From Bombyx mori (Eukaryota; Arthropoda; Insecta; Lepidoptera; Bombycidae): a stretch of DNA of 64,000 bases. A model generated the notes under the pieces. It saw only the letters and a list, made by a program, of their open reading frames with translations. It did no database searches and was not told the origin of the DNA. Below are positions 46,036 through 58,340 of the stretch, one piece after another. The stretch spans positions 1,736,001-1,800,000 of the forward strand of contig NC_085110.1 of assembly GCF_030269925.1 (NCBI RefSeq), in the 5' to 3' direction. Within the stretch, counting starts at the first letter, position 1. Every line of letters begins with the position of its first letter. A program made the position numbers and the translations under genes.

Positions 46036-49000
46036 TACATACATATTTTTGTTCTCTGTCCAACTAAACCTCTAATACCATCACATTCGTGTTGGTAAAA
46101 TTTTGCGAGTAAATAAATGCATAGTCGATGTACCGTAACAGATCGATCAGACTGACGACCCCATTACTCGCTCCATCTTTATCCATGAATGTAAACGTCA
46201 TTTGAATAATGCAACGGATAATTTATAGTTCGCTTATGATTGGTTTTAATCATTCTATATGTTGTATTGCATAATTTTATAGCAGGTCAATGTACCGCGA
46301 TAGAGTTTGAATAGCTTCTACTGAAGTTGAATAAGTGAGCCACATTCCCTTCAGCTCGCTTTTGTGGTGTGGGCTAACGTTGCTTCAATCAAATCATGTC
46401 TGGGCAGCATACGCTCAAGTAATAAAACACTGGCCAAGAAAAGCAATGCGTCGGGTATCGGGCGGGCCTAATAATTATATTCTATGTCTGTGCATGATTG
46501 AAGCACAATTCAATACTCCCCTAGTCTTCTTATACGGGATGTTAAGTTTCACTGTTTCGTTATGATTAGACTAAGAAATGAGAATATATATAATATAGAT
46601 TATTTCTTATATAGGTCATTGGGACGAAGATATAACGTTAGAGTTTTGAGCGACACTAGAGAAAACATTTTATTCCATACGTACGTTCTGACGTATTACT
46701 GAGCTTTTTTCATAAAATTTTCATTAAATACGTATAGAAATAGATAGTAGATAAAAGAATCACTAGTATGACAATGGGTACGGTAGTTCACAAAAACTTA
46801 TTGTCAAACAAAAGATCTTGTGTACACTAATATTGAATAGTTAACAGAGTCTCGTGGTGCGATGAGAGAAATAAGAGGATTCCAAATAATTCCTCTAAAC
46901 ACTCTACGTGGAACATAAGGTACAAAATACACAGAGAAAACCAAAAACACGTCTCAAGGTCAGGGCATTCAGGTAAAAAAAATAGCTACGATATGGATTG
47001 TGAGCTCTTTCACATATTTCTGCAAAAAAAAACTCCATAGAACAAGAGATTTCAAACATTTCGTATTACTAACTTATAAGTTACTAAAGTTTTAGTAGTA
47101 ATTACTAATCAATACTTATCACTTGTTTCGATAAAAAAAACCCTAAATTGTGTAACCTTGTCGTATCTAGGAATCGACATCTTTGCGGGCAATAGCTTAA
47201 GATTAATGTGTATCTTTTAAATGTGTATTTAGGTTCTTCCTCTTTCAAACACAATTTTATTTTTCAAATTTCGGAAAAAAAGAAAGCAAGCCATTAATTG
47301 CTTTGAATCGAACCTTAATAATATTTTCGAGAAAAATCGTAGTCGCTACGTAATACATACAAACAATAAATTGTGTTTGCACATATGACGCGATTTAACC
47401 TCTCAATAGAATGTTGATTAAAAACAAAACGTGTGCATAATGAGTCTATTCATTAAAAAAGCTTATATTGGGGGAAATAATGCGTGAATTAATGTTGTTT
47501 ATGACGTTTTTACATCACATGGTAACAGTGACGTATTTATGTAGACGACATGCGATTGGTACACGTTTAAATCATCTGAACTAGTGACGCGAAGAGGTGA
47601 ACGTGGGCGATGAAGAAATTCGTTGTGACATAGGATAATTAATTTGGGGTGGAATGTTCATCATTTACATATTTTCCATAAATATTTGATGATATTTTCA
47701 GATGTTTCGTTTCATTTTAGATTCCTCCTTGCGTTATATGCCACATCATTCCGAAAAAGTTTCATAAATTATGTGAAGTATTTTCCGTTAAGTTCCCTAG
47801 TTACGATACTAAAATATCTTATTATTGTCACATAGTATTCATCTCACTGATACACTCTATACCAAAACTTACTCAGTAAGATACATAAATTTGGAAGAAA
47901 TGAAGAAGCATTGCCGAAACGACATTCAGAAATGGAAGAACTAAGAATTATTGATGTATTTCTTATGTGGATATATTATATTTATACCAAATACCCGTAG
48001 TAAATATATATTTTATTACAATACACACATGCGTACATGAGGAAGACTAGAGCACTAAAAAGTAAAAGGTAATATTTATGGTGTTTCATGATCATGAGTG
48101 CTCAAAGAAAGTGACATAATAAAGTTTCCCAGTGGGTTACTTCATTGCAGAGTTCACAGTTCAAACACACCCAGGAAAATATCTGTCGTGATTCACGTAT
48201 TTGATGGCTTAGATTGTGGCTAGGGCTGGCATAGCATAAAACCAACAAATTGCCATTAGAAGATATTTGATTTTCCTTAATCTTTTTGGCTTTTATTTTC
48301 ATTTTACCAAAGGCAATCACGCCGATAGCACCAATAAACAGACATGTGTGACAATATTTATACATCGGCAACAAGAGGAATGATGACAAAAACCTGGAAT
48401 CGCACTAATAATAATTTCAAGAAATCTTGCAATTAATACAACATTCCGAACAACACTAGGACTGACAGGAAAGTTTACCGAACAAAAACACACTGTCTTT
48501 TCAGGAAGTAGTACAATTTCAGAGGAAACATTAGGATTGAAAGCTCCAATAAAAGCGATGTATGTTAGGAAAACAATGGTAGTTCGAGGTTTTAATATAA
48601 TGGATCATATTTGGATGGATGGATCATACATTAAATAAATTCAATAAGCTTAGTCATCATTAGGAAATTATTCCTCAGAACAGGTAAATTTCACACAGCT
48701 CATTAATATGACAAGATGGCAAACATAGTATATCGATCTACATTCTGACAGCAAAAGAAGAGATTTTCGACAGCCCTTGAGCCCCTAATCGAGGAAAAGC
48801 AACAAAATGCCATCTAAATGTGAACTTAATTATGAACAACGCGTATTACCTTCTCCTTTATAACCGTGAATTTCTTTATATGGCCAGTTTAAAGACTTAA
48901 TTAGCCAGGAACAATGACTTATGTAAACGCGACCATTCCGACCCCGGCCTCACTAATACACGACTTGGGGAGCGTAGTTTATTGCCCCTTTTCATATTAA

Positions 49001-50068
49001 TAGCATTATTGTTTGGGTTCTGAATGAACGTCAGGTTAAAAGTATCGGAAATATTTTACTATTTGATCGGACAAACGACCTCAACGCCAAACTGATGTTA
49101 AATAGAACCCTGCTAGAGCCCACTTTAATCGTACTGGTAAATTTTCCAATTGTATCGTAAGAAATACTACGCTAGCTCTTCGAACAAGCACGCACGATAG
49201 CTTCGTGGCAGGCCACAATACCAAGGCAACAAGCAAGACTTGACACAATTAAAGACATTAGCGAACTTTTGTACGATTTTGTCGGTGACCATGAATGTTA
49301 TTAAGAATCGGAAGCCGTTCGAGAAAGCAGAGTGGTATATAATGATAATTAATTTATTGCACCATTGGAATTTTAGCATAAATTTCAAGAAGCAATAATT
49401 TTGATGCCATTAAATTAGTACGTAATTCCCAATTCGATTAAAATTCACCGACCCTTTCCTTCCGATGATCGAGATCACTTTGAGTTAAGACTGTTCAGCC
49501 TAGCCTTGTTTCTCTACATGTTTTTTGAATAACATACTACGAATATTCTAAAACGTAAATTCTTGAGAACGTGTAACGACCTAGCGATTATAATATTTCG
49601 GGCAAAATTCCAAGTATTATCTCGCGTCGTGTGTTATTTCAACGCTTCATGTGATATCTGGGTCAGTGGCGTGTCCCGGTCGTTGAGTTCTGCCTGCGAT
49701 GGTGACGTCTTGAGCCTTTGAGCTAGATTCCACATGAGCACTGACTTACACACTAAAACTAGCACTGAAATTGTAAGCTTTATTTTGCGAGGCTCCAGAT
49801 TGTAGTTGAGCATAATTTAACAGATATGAGGCTCTTTACAGACCACTTCATTTATAATACCATTGTTAGTTCGAAATTGGGAAAAATGTAAACTTACATT
49901 ATTTGTAATAATATAAGTATACGTTCTTAAACAGTACTCAACTGAAAATTCCATGTCATTTAAATACAAATCGAATTGGGTTGCCGACCAAGTACATTCG
50001 TGAACCTACTACACGTTAGATACATACGTAGATGAGATTTGGAAAGCCTGAAAAGGGAGTAGTGGTTT
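46036..50068. other. Intergenic, nothing recognised apart from one repeat scrap
   Basis: AT-rich 4-kb stretch. Only 46850-46925 could be matched to another place in the window. Confidence 0.45.
46850..46925. repeat. Unassigned interspersed repeat (LINE-like), copy 2
   Basis: TCGTGGTGCGATGAGAGAAA, CCAAATAATTCCTCTAAACA and CTCTACGTGGAAC align with 43320-43393. Confidence 0.45.
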
Positions 50069-50180
50069 GTAGGCAGCAGCTTGGCTCTGCCCCTGGCATT
50101 GCTGAAGTCCATGGGCGACGGTAACCACTCACCATCGGGTGGGCCGTGTGCTCGTCTGCCACAAGGGCAATAAAAAAAAA
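50069..50180 (+). mobile_element. Family B SINE-like unit
   Basis: TAGGCAGCAGCTTGGCTCTG, CATTGCTGAAGTCCATGGGC, CTGCCACAAGGGCAATAAAA plus tail. Confidence 0.85.
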
Positions 50181-50300
50181 TCTTAAATATGTGACTACTT
50201 GTATGTTTGCGCAACTGGGCTACGAGTGCATCAAAAAATGGTCAAATGATATTGATACTTGATTTGATAAAATAAAACACGAGACTAATGACGTTCAATA

Positions 50301-50548
50301 TCACTGGTGGTAGGACCTCTTGTGAGTCCGCACGGGTAGGTACCACCACCCAGCCTATTTCTGCCGTGAAGCAGTAATGCGTTTCGGTTTGAAGGGTGGG
50401 GTAGTCGTTGTAACTTTACTGAGACCTTAGAACTTATATCTCAAGGTGGGTGGCGCATTTACATTGTAGATGTCTATGGGCTCCAGTAACCACTTAACAC
50501 CAGGTGGGCCGTGAGCTCGTCCACCCATCTAAGCAATAAAAAAAAAAC
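50301..50548 (+). mobile_element. Bm1 SINE, headless
   Basis: TCACTGGTGGTAGGACCTCT to CCACCCATCTAAGCAATAAA with an A tail. Confidence 0.92.
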
Positions 50549-50814
50549 CTTCTGCGGAATCTAAATTTCGTTCTAAAAACGTTGTCTTTCACAAATGAAC
50601 TTGAGTTATCTACACATTATTTGTTGATGATTTAATTTAACCCAAAATAGGTAGAAAGACATGTGGCCAATCTTGATACTTTACTTGTTTACTAGTACAT
50701 ACAAAGATTACATTCAGTTTCATCAGAGCAGGTGTATGACTTATTTTTATCATCAGAAATGTATAAAAGAGGTATAATATCTATGATGCAAAATTTTGAA
50801 ATGACTGATCATAA

Positions 50815-50928
50815 TTTTTTTTATTGCCCTTGTAGGCAGACGAGCATACGGCCCACCTGATGGCGAGTGGTTACCGTCGCCCATGGACTTCAGCAATGCC
50901 AGGGGTAGAGCCAAGCCGCTGCCTACCG
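50815..50928 (-). mobile_element. Family B SINE-like unit
   Basis: Reverse full unit: TTTTTTATTGCCCTTGTAGG, CAGACGAGCATACGGCCCAC, CAAGCCGCTGCCTACC. Confidence 0.87.
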
Positions 50929-52101
50929 TAACATTGCCATACATTGCAATTGCATAATGTAACATTACATTAAATACTCAATTTAGTAAATAGCATTAAA
51001 TTAAATACGCACTTAAAATTTTATCTAAGTATTCAGTTCAAACTATTTATAATGAACGGCATTTTAGTGTATGCTTATCTTTATGCTATATGAACTATAT
51101 TATAAGCGAGTAAATCATAGTATTTTGTAAAATTAGCTAGCAGAGTAAAGTACGTACTTAAAAAGCCAGGAATCATCAAACATTAGTGATTGATTGATTC
51201 AGAACGGATAACATATGTATGCTGTTTGTGTGCGGAGTATGAAATCTAAGGCTAGGAATATATTATATTAATCTTAAAGAGTCACGCAAATACGGCGCTT
51301 TATCAGACCGGCAGCTATCAATCACAAGAGACTGCCTACCTGAACCGTCCTACGATCCATCAAGTACAGAAACGTACGTGACTTAAACAGCTTATTGTTG
51401 GAGCTTTCACTGCGATATAGTAAGCTTCAATGCTACCTAATAAAGCTACAGATTGAATCATATTTACTTTTACTTCACTGTTTCCGGGCAATCAGCAATC
51501 TTGATTGGCAGGTCGGGTCGGTAATGCTTTTAGGTTGGATTTAGCACTATTAGTGTCCAGTGTGACCCAGCTGTGTTGGGCGTGCCTCCCGATTAAGTCG
51601 TAGATTCTAAGCTGGGCGTGGATTTTTGCTAGCGTATATGGAAAAGCGAGATTACTGCACACCGATAAACGGCTTCCGAATTCCGTGGACATTACAACAT
51701 TTCTGTGACCGATAATTGCATATTGATAATGATTCTTAAACTGTGAGGTCAATAATTTGACTCAATCAATTTGAAATCAATTATTTTTGATAATTCAAAA
51801 ATCTTGAAAAATATTCCAAAAACATTTAGACTAGTCTTTGGAGCATGCCCACACCGAGTCTATCCAGAGATATCTCTCAAAATAGCTCTTCACAGGTCTG
51901 TAACAGCCATTAGTTGAGACATAGTCAACAAAATGAATGAAAGAGAGCTCCGTTTGCCTGTTTTGAATATTAAACAAACAAAAAAATCCTTTTACAGTCT
52001 AAATAAGGGCACGCGCACCGGAAATGTGTCAGTGGTATTAATTACTTCCTCGTCCTAATATAGATTTAATAGCTAAGCTGATGGTCCGACAGTATCTGTA
52101 T

Positions 52102-52552
52102 CTTTTTTTTATTTATTGCTTAGATGAATGGACGAGCTCACAGCCCACCTGGTGTTAAGTGGTTACTGGAGCCCATAGACATCTACAACGTAAATGCGCC
52201 ACCCACCTCGAGATATAGGTTCTAAGGTCTCAATATAGTTACAACGGCTACCCCACCCCTCGAACCGAAACGCATTACTGCTTCACGGCGGAAATAGGCA
52301 GGGTGGTGGTACCTACCCGTGCGGACTCACGGAGGTCCTACCACCAGTGATTACGCAAATTATAATTTTGCGGGTTTTGGTTTTTATTACACGATGTTAT
52401 TCCTTCACCGTGGAAGTCAATCGTGAACATTTGTTGAGTACGTATTTCATTAGAAAAATTGGTACCCGCCTGCGGGATTCGAACACCGGTACATCGCAAC
52501 ATACGAATGCACCGGACGTCTTATCCTTTAGGCCACGACTACTTTAAAATCT
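52102..52552 (-). mobile_element. Bm1 SINE, full length (duplication unit 1)
   Basis: T-rich tail, body, linker with TTATTACACGATGTTATTCC, and the tRNA-like head (GGGATTCGAACACCGG, CTTATCCTTTAGGCCACGAC). Confidence 0.93.
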
Positions 52553-53452
52553 TTTCGAACTGTAACCACAACTATCAATTATCGTTAATTCACAGAAACG
52601 ATAATGGCCGTTCGATTAACAAGTCCAATTTGTACTGATTCACGTTATTCTACAGCTCATTAACTCGTGATTATCGGTACGATGGTAAAATGAGACCGTC
52701 CTACGATCCATCAAGTACAGAAACGTACGTGACTTAAACAGCTTATTGTTGGAGCTTTCACTGCGATATAGTAAGCTTCAATGCTACCTAATAAAGCTAC
52801 AGATTGAATCATATTTACTTTTACTTCACTGTTTCCGGGCAATCAGCAATCTTGATTGGCAGGTCGGGTCGGTAATGCTTTTAGGTTGGATTTAGCACTA
52901 TTAGTGTCCAGTGTGACCCAGCTGTGTTGGGCGTGCCTCCCGATTAAGTCGTAGATTCTAAGCTGGGCGTGGATTTTTGCTAGCGTATATGGAAAAGCGA
53001 GATTACTGCACACCGATAAACGGCTTCCGAATTCCGTGGACATTACAACATTTCTGTGACCGATAATTGCATATTGATAATGATTCTTAAACTGTGAGGT
53101 CAATAATTTGACTCAATCAATTTGAAATCAATTATTTTTGATAATTCAAAAATCTTGAAAAATATTCCAAAAACATTTAGACTAGTCTTTGGAGCATGCC
53201 CACACCGAGTCTATCCAGAGATATCTCTCAAAATAGCTCTTCACAGGTCTGTAACAGCCATTAGTTGAGACATAGTCAACAAAATGAATGAAAGAGAGCT
53301 CCGTTTGCCTGTTTTGAATATTAAACAAACAAAAAAATCCTTTTACAGTCTAAATAAGGGCACGCGCACCGGAAATGTGTCAGTGGTATTAATTACTTCC
53401 TCGTCCTAATATAGATTTAATAGCTAAGCTGATGGTCCGACAGTATCTGTAT

Positions 53453-53903
53453 CTTTTTTTTATTTATTGCTTAGATGAATGGACGAGCTCACAGCCCACC
53501 TGGTGTTAAGTGGTTACTGGAGCCCATAGACATCTACAACGTAAATGCGCCACCCACCTCGAGATATAGGTTCTAAGGTCTCAATATAGTTACAACGGCT
53601 ACCCCACCCCTCGAACCGAAACGCATTACTGCTTCACGGCGGAAATAGGCAGGGTGGTGGTACCTACCCGTGCGGACTCACGGAGGTCCTACCACCAGTG
53701 ATTACGCAAATTATAATTTTGCGGGTTTTGGTTTTTATTACACGATGTTATTCCTTCACCGTGGAAGTCAATCGTGAACATTTGTTGAGTACGTATTTCA
53801 TTAGAAAAATTGGTACCCGCCTGCGGGATTCGAACACCGGTACATCGCAACATACGAATGCACCGGACGTCTTATCCTTTAGGCCACGACTACTTTAAAA
53901 TCT
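53453..53903 (-). mobile_element. Bm1 SINE, full length (duplication unit 2)
   Basis: Identical by eye to 52102-52552 at a 1351-bp offset. Confidence 0.93.
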
Positions 53904-54254
53904 TTTCGAACTGTAACCACAACTATCAATTATCGTTAATTCACAGAAACGATAATGGCCGTTCGATTAACAAGTCCAATTTGTACTGATTCACGTTATT
54001 CTACAGCTCATTAACTCGTGATTATCGGTACGATGGTAAAATGAGATTCACAAAACGTTCGTATTAAATAAACCAATGAAACGGGACGGCCATCGTATTA
54101 TATTGCAAGCGGTAGTTTGATGAGATTTTATCAAACTTATATCGTTTTTTACTATATGTGAACATGATTAGAAAATTTACAGTCTTATTAATAAGCTTGG
54201 GGTATACTGAGGGCACTTTTCCCGAGTTTTTATCAATGTCATAACTATGTACCG

Positions 54255-54320
54255 GATTACGAGTGGGTATAAATAGGTACCACCGACCTGCTTATTTCTG
54301 CTGTGAGGTCAATAAACTCC
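54255..54320 (+). repeat. Degenerate Bm1 scrap
   Basis: GAGTGGGTATAAATAGGTAC, CACCGACCTGCTTATTTCTG and CTGTGAGGTCAATAA resemble the start of headless Bm1. Confidence 0.45.
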
Positions 54321-54486
54321 TACAATCAGTGAGCACTAGTTAAGTTCATCTGCCTTTTTACAATGCCAAACATTCTGGGAAGATACAAGACATCGCATAG
54401 GCGAAGTATAGTTAATAAGAAGAGGCATAAGGGTTTATTTAGTCACTCACGCAAAAGGGGTGTCATGTTGTTGACTTACGGGAACG

Positions 54487-54736
54487 CTTTTTATCGCTTA
54501 AAGGGGTGGACGAGTTTACAGCGCAGCGGGCGTTAAGCGGTTACCGGAGCCCATAGACATCAACAAAGTAAACGTCGTCACCCACCTACAAACGGAAGTT
54601 CTAAATTTTCACTTTTATACAGAGTAGTATAACGGCTGCCCCACTCATACCGAAACGCATTACTGCTTCACGACAGAAATAGGCAGGATGGTGGTACCTA
54701 CCCGGGCGGGCTCAGAAGACGTTCTATCACCAGTAA
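54487..54736 (-). mobile_element. Old Bm1 SINE, headless and diverged
   Basis: TTTTTATCGCTTAAAGGGGT, GGAGCCCATAGACATCAACA, CGAAACGCATTACTGCTTCA, ending GTTCTATCACCAGTAA at the headless boundary. Confidence 0.8.
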
Positions 54737-55511
54737 GCGAGGTAGGACACTTCGAGCGTGGGGCGGCCGATTGTCGCCGAAGTCTGAGGATAGGCAGCAG
54801 AATTCACCTTGCTATGTCAATTAGTTCCAATAAGCAATTAGCATCAGCTTTACGCAGTCAAAAAATGCCAATAGATAATTCGACATGGCCACAGTGCGAT
54901 CCGTCTGTTATTAATAGTCTACAATGTATCTCGTCTTAAACTGTATTAAGCGAATGTTACTTAGATCGTTAGGATTTTTTGTATCAACTATTAATGTTTA
55001 GCAAAAGTGTGTGCTAGATTTACAGCGTGACATTTCCAAACATTCTGAACCCATCCAAGAAATATTAATTCGTTTATCGAAATTGTTAATCATTATTATC
55101 AGTTAAGTAAAATATTTTTGCGTTTTGGGTATCTGAAACCTACACATGCGATTCGAGACTAGTACAATCAGACATCGAATAACAAACATATTTTAATATA
55201 GATAATGACAACGCAGCGAAATCCGACCCATAACTGCATTAGTCTGTTATTAACAAACGAAGATATCAAAACGCGAGATCAGTTATTTCAATAAACAATT
55301 ATTATGTTCAGTATTTTAGAAGTTTATTTCGCAGCTTTTGCTTTGTTATTCGTTCCAACGAAGCTTTCCAAACGTATCTTATTAATTATTTAAGAAAGCC
55401 GTTTGATAATAATTTAATATGCTTCGTATTTATTTTATTTTCATAGAGAGAAAAAACGAAGCATATTAAAGTTATCATAGTTATTATAGTATTTTTTTAA
55501 TATTATATTAT
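54737..55511. other. Intergenic, nothing recognised
   Basis: An inverted pair TAATATGCTTCG / CGAAGCATATTA (55416-55470) is the only structure noticed. Confidence 0.45.
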
Positions 55512-55755
55512 ACTAGCTGTACCCGTCCGCTTCGCTGGGCATTGAAAATTAACATTATTATTTCCCACCCCCACAAACACTCTCATCATTAACGCCCCCG
55601 CAACTGGTGAAGGGAGTCCAACACTCATATAAATATTAACCTATCCATTAAGTACATGTATTTTCTACATGGATACCAAGTTTCAAGTCAATCGGATGCA
55701 TGATTCAGTAGTTATAACGGAACATCCGTAAAAACCACTGTAGATTTATATATTA
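55512..55755 (-). mobile_element. CTAG-ended element (Helitron- or RTE-like), copy 2
   Basis: ACTAGCTGTACCCGTCCGCT, ATTAACGCCCCCGCAACTGG, CATGTATTTTCTACATGGAT and AACATCCGTAAAAACCACTG align with 16225-16465. Confidence 0.5.
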
Positions 55756-55778
55756 CAAGACAAGACAAGACAAGAATA
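55754..55778 (+). repeat. (CAAGA)n microsatellite
   Basis: Several CAAGA units between the CTAG-ended element and a family-C fragment. Confidence 0.7.
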
Positions 55779-55782
55779 AGGC

Positions 55783-55903
55783 TTGACCTGAGAAGATTTA
55801 CTAACACTAGCCCTGAGTTAGCAAATTTTCTCAGCAAGAGCAGTGCTTCGCTGAATCTACCACCGGATCGGAATCGCGACCCACTGAGAAGATCCAGCGA
55901 GAA
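55783..55903 (-). mobile_element. Family C fragment, internally rearranged
   Basis: TTACTAACACTAGCCCTGAG, then GTTAGCAAATTTTCTCAGCA repeats nearby family sequence, then GAATCTACCACCGGATCGGA and GACCCACTGAGAAGATCCAG. No poly(T). Confidence 0.6.
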
Positions 55904-56307
55904 CCTTTTGAGGTTAGGCCAGCAAATCCCGGAGTAATAGATCTTACGAATTGTTAAACCAAGACTGATAACTTATATTTTAGCATCCGCTCATCAAGCT
56001 AAACTCAAAGTTAAAACTCTCATATCGAAATCGATGGTGATTTCAAATAAACGTAATGCACAAACTAGTTCAACAAAAATGGACTTTAAAATTTATATGT
56101 AGCTTGGAAAATGCAATTTTTCAAGGGGTATTTTGGCATAATCTTTTTTTATCAGAATCAGAATACTTTTCGCATTTCTAATGAGTTTACATACTCATAT
56201 TCATTTTCTGTTATAATAATGGTTTACATTGTGACTGTTTCACGCTCAGATTTATTCATAAATACTATATAGTTCATTTTGTGATTGAAAAGAACTGTTA
56301 TCTATTT

Positions 56308-56400
56308 TTAGGTGAGTAGATGAGAGCACGGTCCACCTGACGTTAATAGGTTGTCGGGGTCCATAGACATTACAGCGTACTGTAGATATGCTATCAAACT
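56308..56400 (-). repeat. Possible very old Bm1 scrap
   Basis: GAGAGCACGGTCCACCTGAC and GGGTCCATAGACATTACAGC follow the reverse Bm1 order; weak. Confidence 0.35.
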
Positions 56401-56543
56401 TGATATACGAAGTCAAAATTTCAACTGCCCAATTATAGTTGCGACAAACTGTAATGGAAATGACTTTAACAGTATATATATGACTCACGAAATTCTATGA
56501 CAGCTGTTTTTAGACATTGGACTGCCAGCGTTTATTATGATAA

Positions 56544-56930
56544 TCTATATATTAATACGTGAAGCAAAAACTTTGTATCCCTTTTTACGAAAATTGCGCG
56601 GACGGAGGAGTATGAAATTTTCCACTTATAGAGAATATAGAGAAGAAGTGCACAATGCTAATATTTTTTTTAAGTAATGCACAAAAGATACATTAAATCA
56701 ATAAAGAAAACATTACACACACTACATACCATGTATTTGACGCACACACGCATGCATACTATTTATTGTCAAACTTTTGTTCTTGGCCTTTGTTGTCAAA
56801 TTGAGAATAGATTAAATATTGTTTGTCTTAGTTAATATTTTTTATAGTGTAGTCTTGGCGAAATTTGTGATTATAGAAGTGGAAAATACAATAATAATAG
56901 TGTACAAGCTTACAATTCCAATTAATTAAG
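56544..56930 (+). mobile_element. Helitron, 3'-truncated, same family as 38228-40308
   Basis: Starts A then TCTATATATTAATACGTGAA and continues colinearly with the interrupted copy as far as CCAATTAATTAAG. The terminal ACTGGGAGACCACTAG present in the other copy is missing. It shows the pre-insertion sequence around the Tc1 target of the other copy. Confidence 0.75.
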
Positions 56931-58226
56931 CATAATCTAATTCGTATGAACATAATACAGCCGATGTGAATGAATGAACGTGGGTAGGAAGAAAATGTAA
57001 GCATTCGAAAAATTCATATTCCTCGACGTAATTCTTTCTGCGAAATTCCCAAGGTATTTGTGAGGAATCCCGCGAAAATGAGAAACGTTCATCAAAATTT
57101 AATTGAACATAAATAAGATTTTATTATCATCATAAAGTTTAGCTTTATATTGAATTGAATAGATAATCGGTAGTTTTTCCTTATTTTTTCGTCGCTGACT
57201 ATGTTCCTGTGACTATATTGTAATCAACGATATTTTCAACTTTCCCGAAATTCATCCTGGTAGCGAACTCATCTTGAAAATAGGCAGACAGAGATGGGCA
57301 GGTAGCTCTGACGATTCAAAACGTTGATCATCATCATCAGCCCATATTCATCCACTGCTGGGCATAAATTTCTGCCAATTTACACCACAGAGCTTATTCC
57401 ACGCTGCACCTTGACTCACCTCATCTATTGCTTAACATTATAACTGTTTTAAATAACAATTGTTTTTTTTACAGTGTTGATTTTGGCACAGCGCGCAATG
57501 AAATACAATCAGCTGACGCACAAGCATTGCGAATAGCGTCCCTTTGTGAGTTTACGACATATTTATTCAGATGAGACAAAACACAACAAAGTCTTTATGC
57601 TTCACTTAAAAATTACATTGTTCTCTTTTCGAATTAGAAAATGATAGAATTAAATCAGGACTATCTAGGCTTCAGATATATTTAGAGCATAAATTAGCAC
57701 ATGAACTAGAATTCTGTTTAAATTATTGTTATCAATCTTCAAGAACAAGAATCAGCTAATATGGACAAAATTAAAAAAAAAAAACCTAACTTTATACAAA
57801 TTTATTTTAAGATAATCATTTTCTTACGACTACTCGGAGCACTTTTTTTTTTAATTACATTGAGCGGGTCGTTTAAAGACCTTTGTGCTCAGCCCTGCGT
57901 CACGCCATGGATATTCGTAACGTTATGTGTGTTCAGAAGAATTCACAATATTTTTTAAAAAAACACCTATAGCCCTGTGTAACCGTAAAACTAACTTCAT
58001 CGATTTATTTAAGGGCGACATTCGCAGATGACGTCATGAAATGTGCTTTCGCAACGATTCACAATGAATCCTATTTTAGACACAGTGCGTACAGTTTAAT
58101 AAATCCATCTGCATTCATGAGTCATACGGATAAAAGAGCTTTGTTGGCGATGAAACATCACCTAACTGCATTTAATTAGACAAACTCATTGAGGATAAGT
58201 ACAAAATAATACAGAATGGCGCTACC
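56931..58226. other. Intergenic with one LINE scrap
   Basis: 57325-57375 (ATCATCATCATCAGCCCATA, TCATCCACTGCTGGGCATAA) is the reverse of a (TGATGA)-tailed LINE 3' end like 33105-33195. Otherwise nothing recognised. Confidence 0.5.
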
Positions 58227-58340
58227 TTTTTTTTTATTGCCCTTGTAGGCAGACGAGCGTACGGCCCACCTGATGGTGAGTGGTTACCGTCGCCCATAGA
58301 CTTCAGCAATGCCAGGGGCAGAACCAAGCCGCTGCCTACC
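58227..58340 (-). mobile_element. Family B SINE-like unit
   Basis: Reverse full unit: TTTTTTTATTGCCCTTGTAG, CCACCTGATGGTGAGTGGTT, GCCGCTGCCTACC. Confidence 0.87.

Larger units (their letters stand above)
51344..54045. repeat. Tandem duplication, two 1351-bp units
   Basis: Unit 1 is 51344-52694, unit 2 is 52695-54045. Every stretch compared by eye is identical, including private variants of the enclosed Bm1 (CGGAGGTCC, ACATCGCAACATACG). The offset is exactly 1351 at both edges; the junction reads GGTAAAATGAG then ACCGTCCTACG. Each unit also has an 86-codon open frame on the - strand (51752-51492, 53103-52843) that I do not recognise. Confidence 0.92.

Noticed and set aside
51492..51752. 86-codon frame present twice (also 52843-53103), considered as a conserved gene
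   Set aside because: It is identical only because the DNA is tandemly duplicated; that is not evidence of selection.
8913..53903. Possible tRNA genes at the A/B-box sequences (8913, 27502, and in reverse at 26415, 52552, 53903)
   Set aside because: Each is the head of a Bm1 SINE, followed by the SINE body and A tail. No cloverleaf with a proper acceptor stem was seen.
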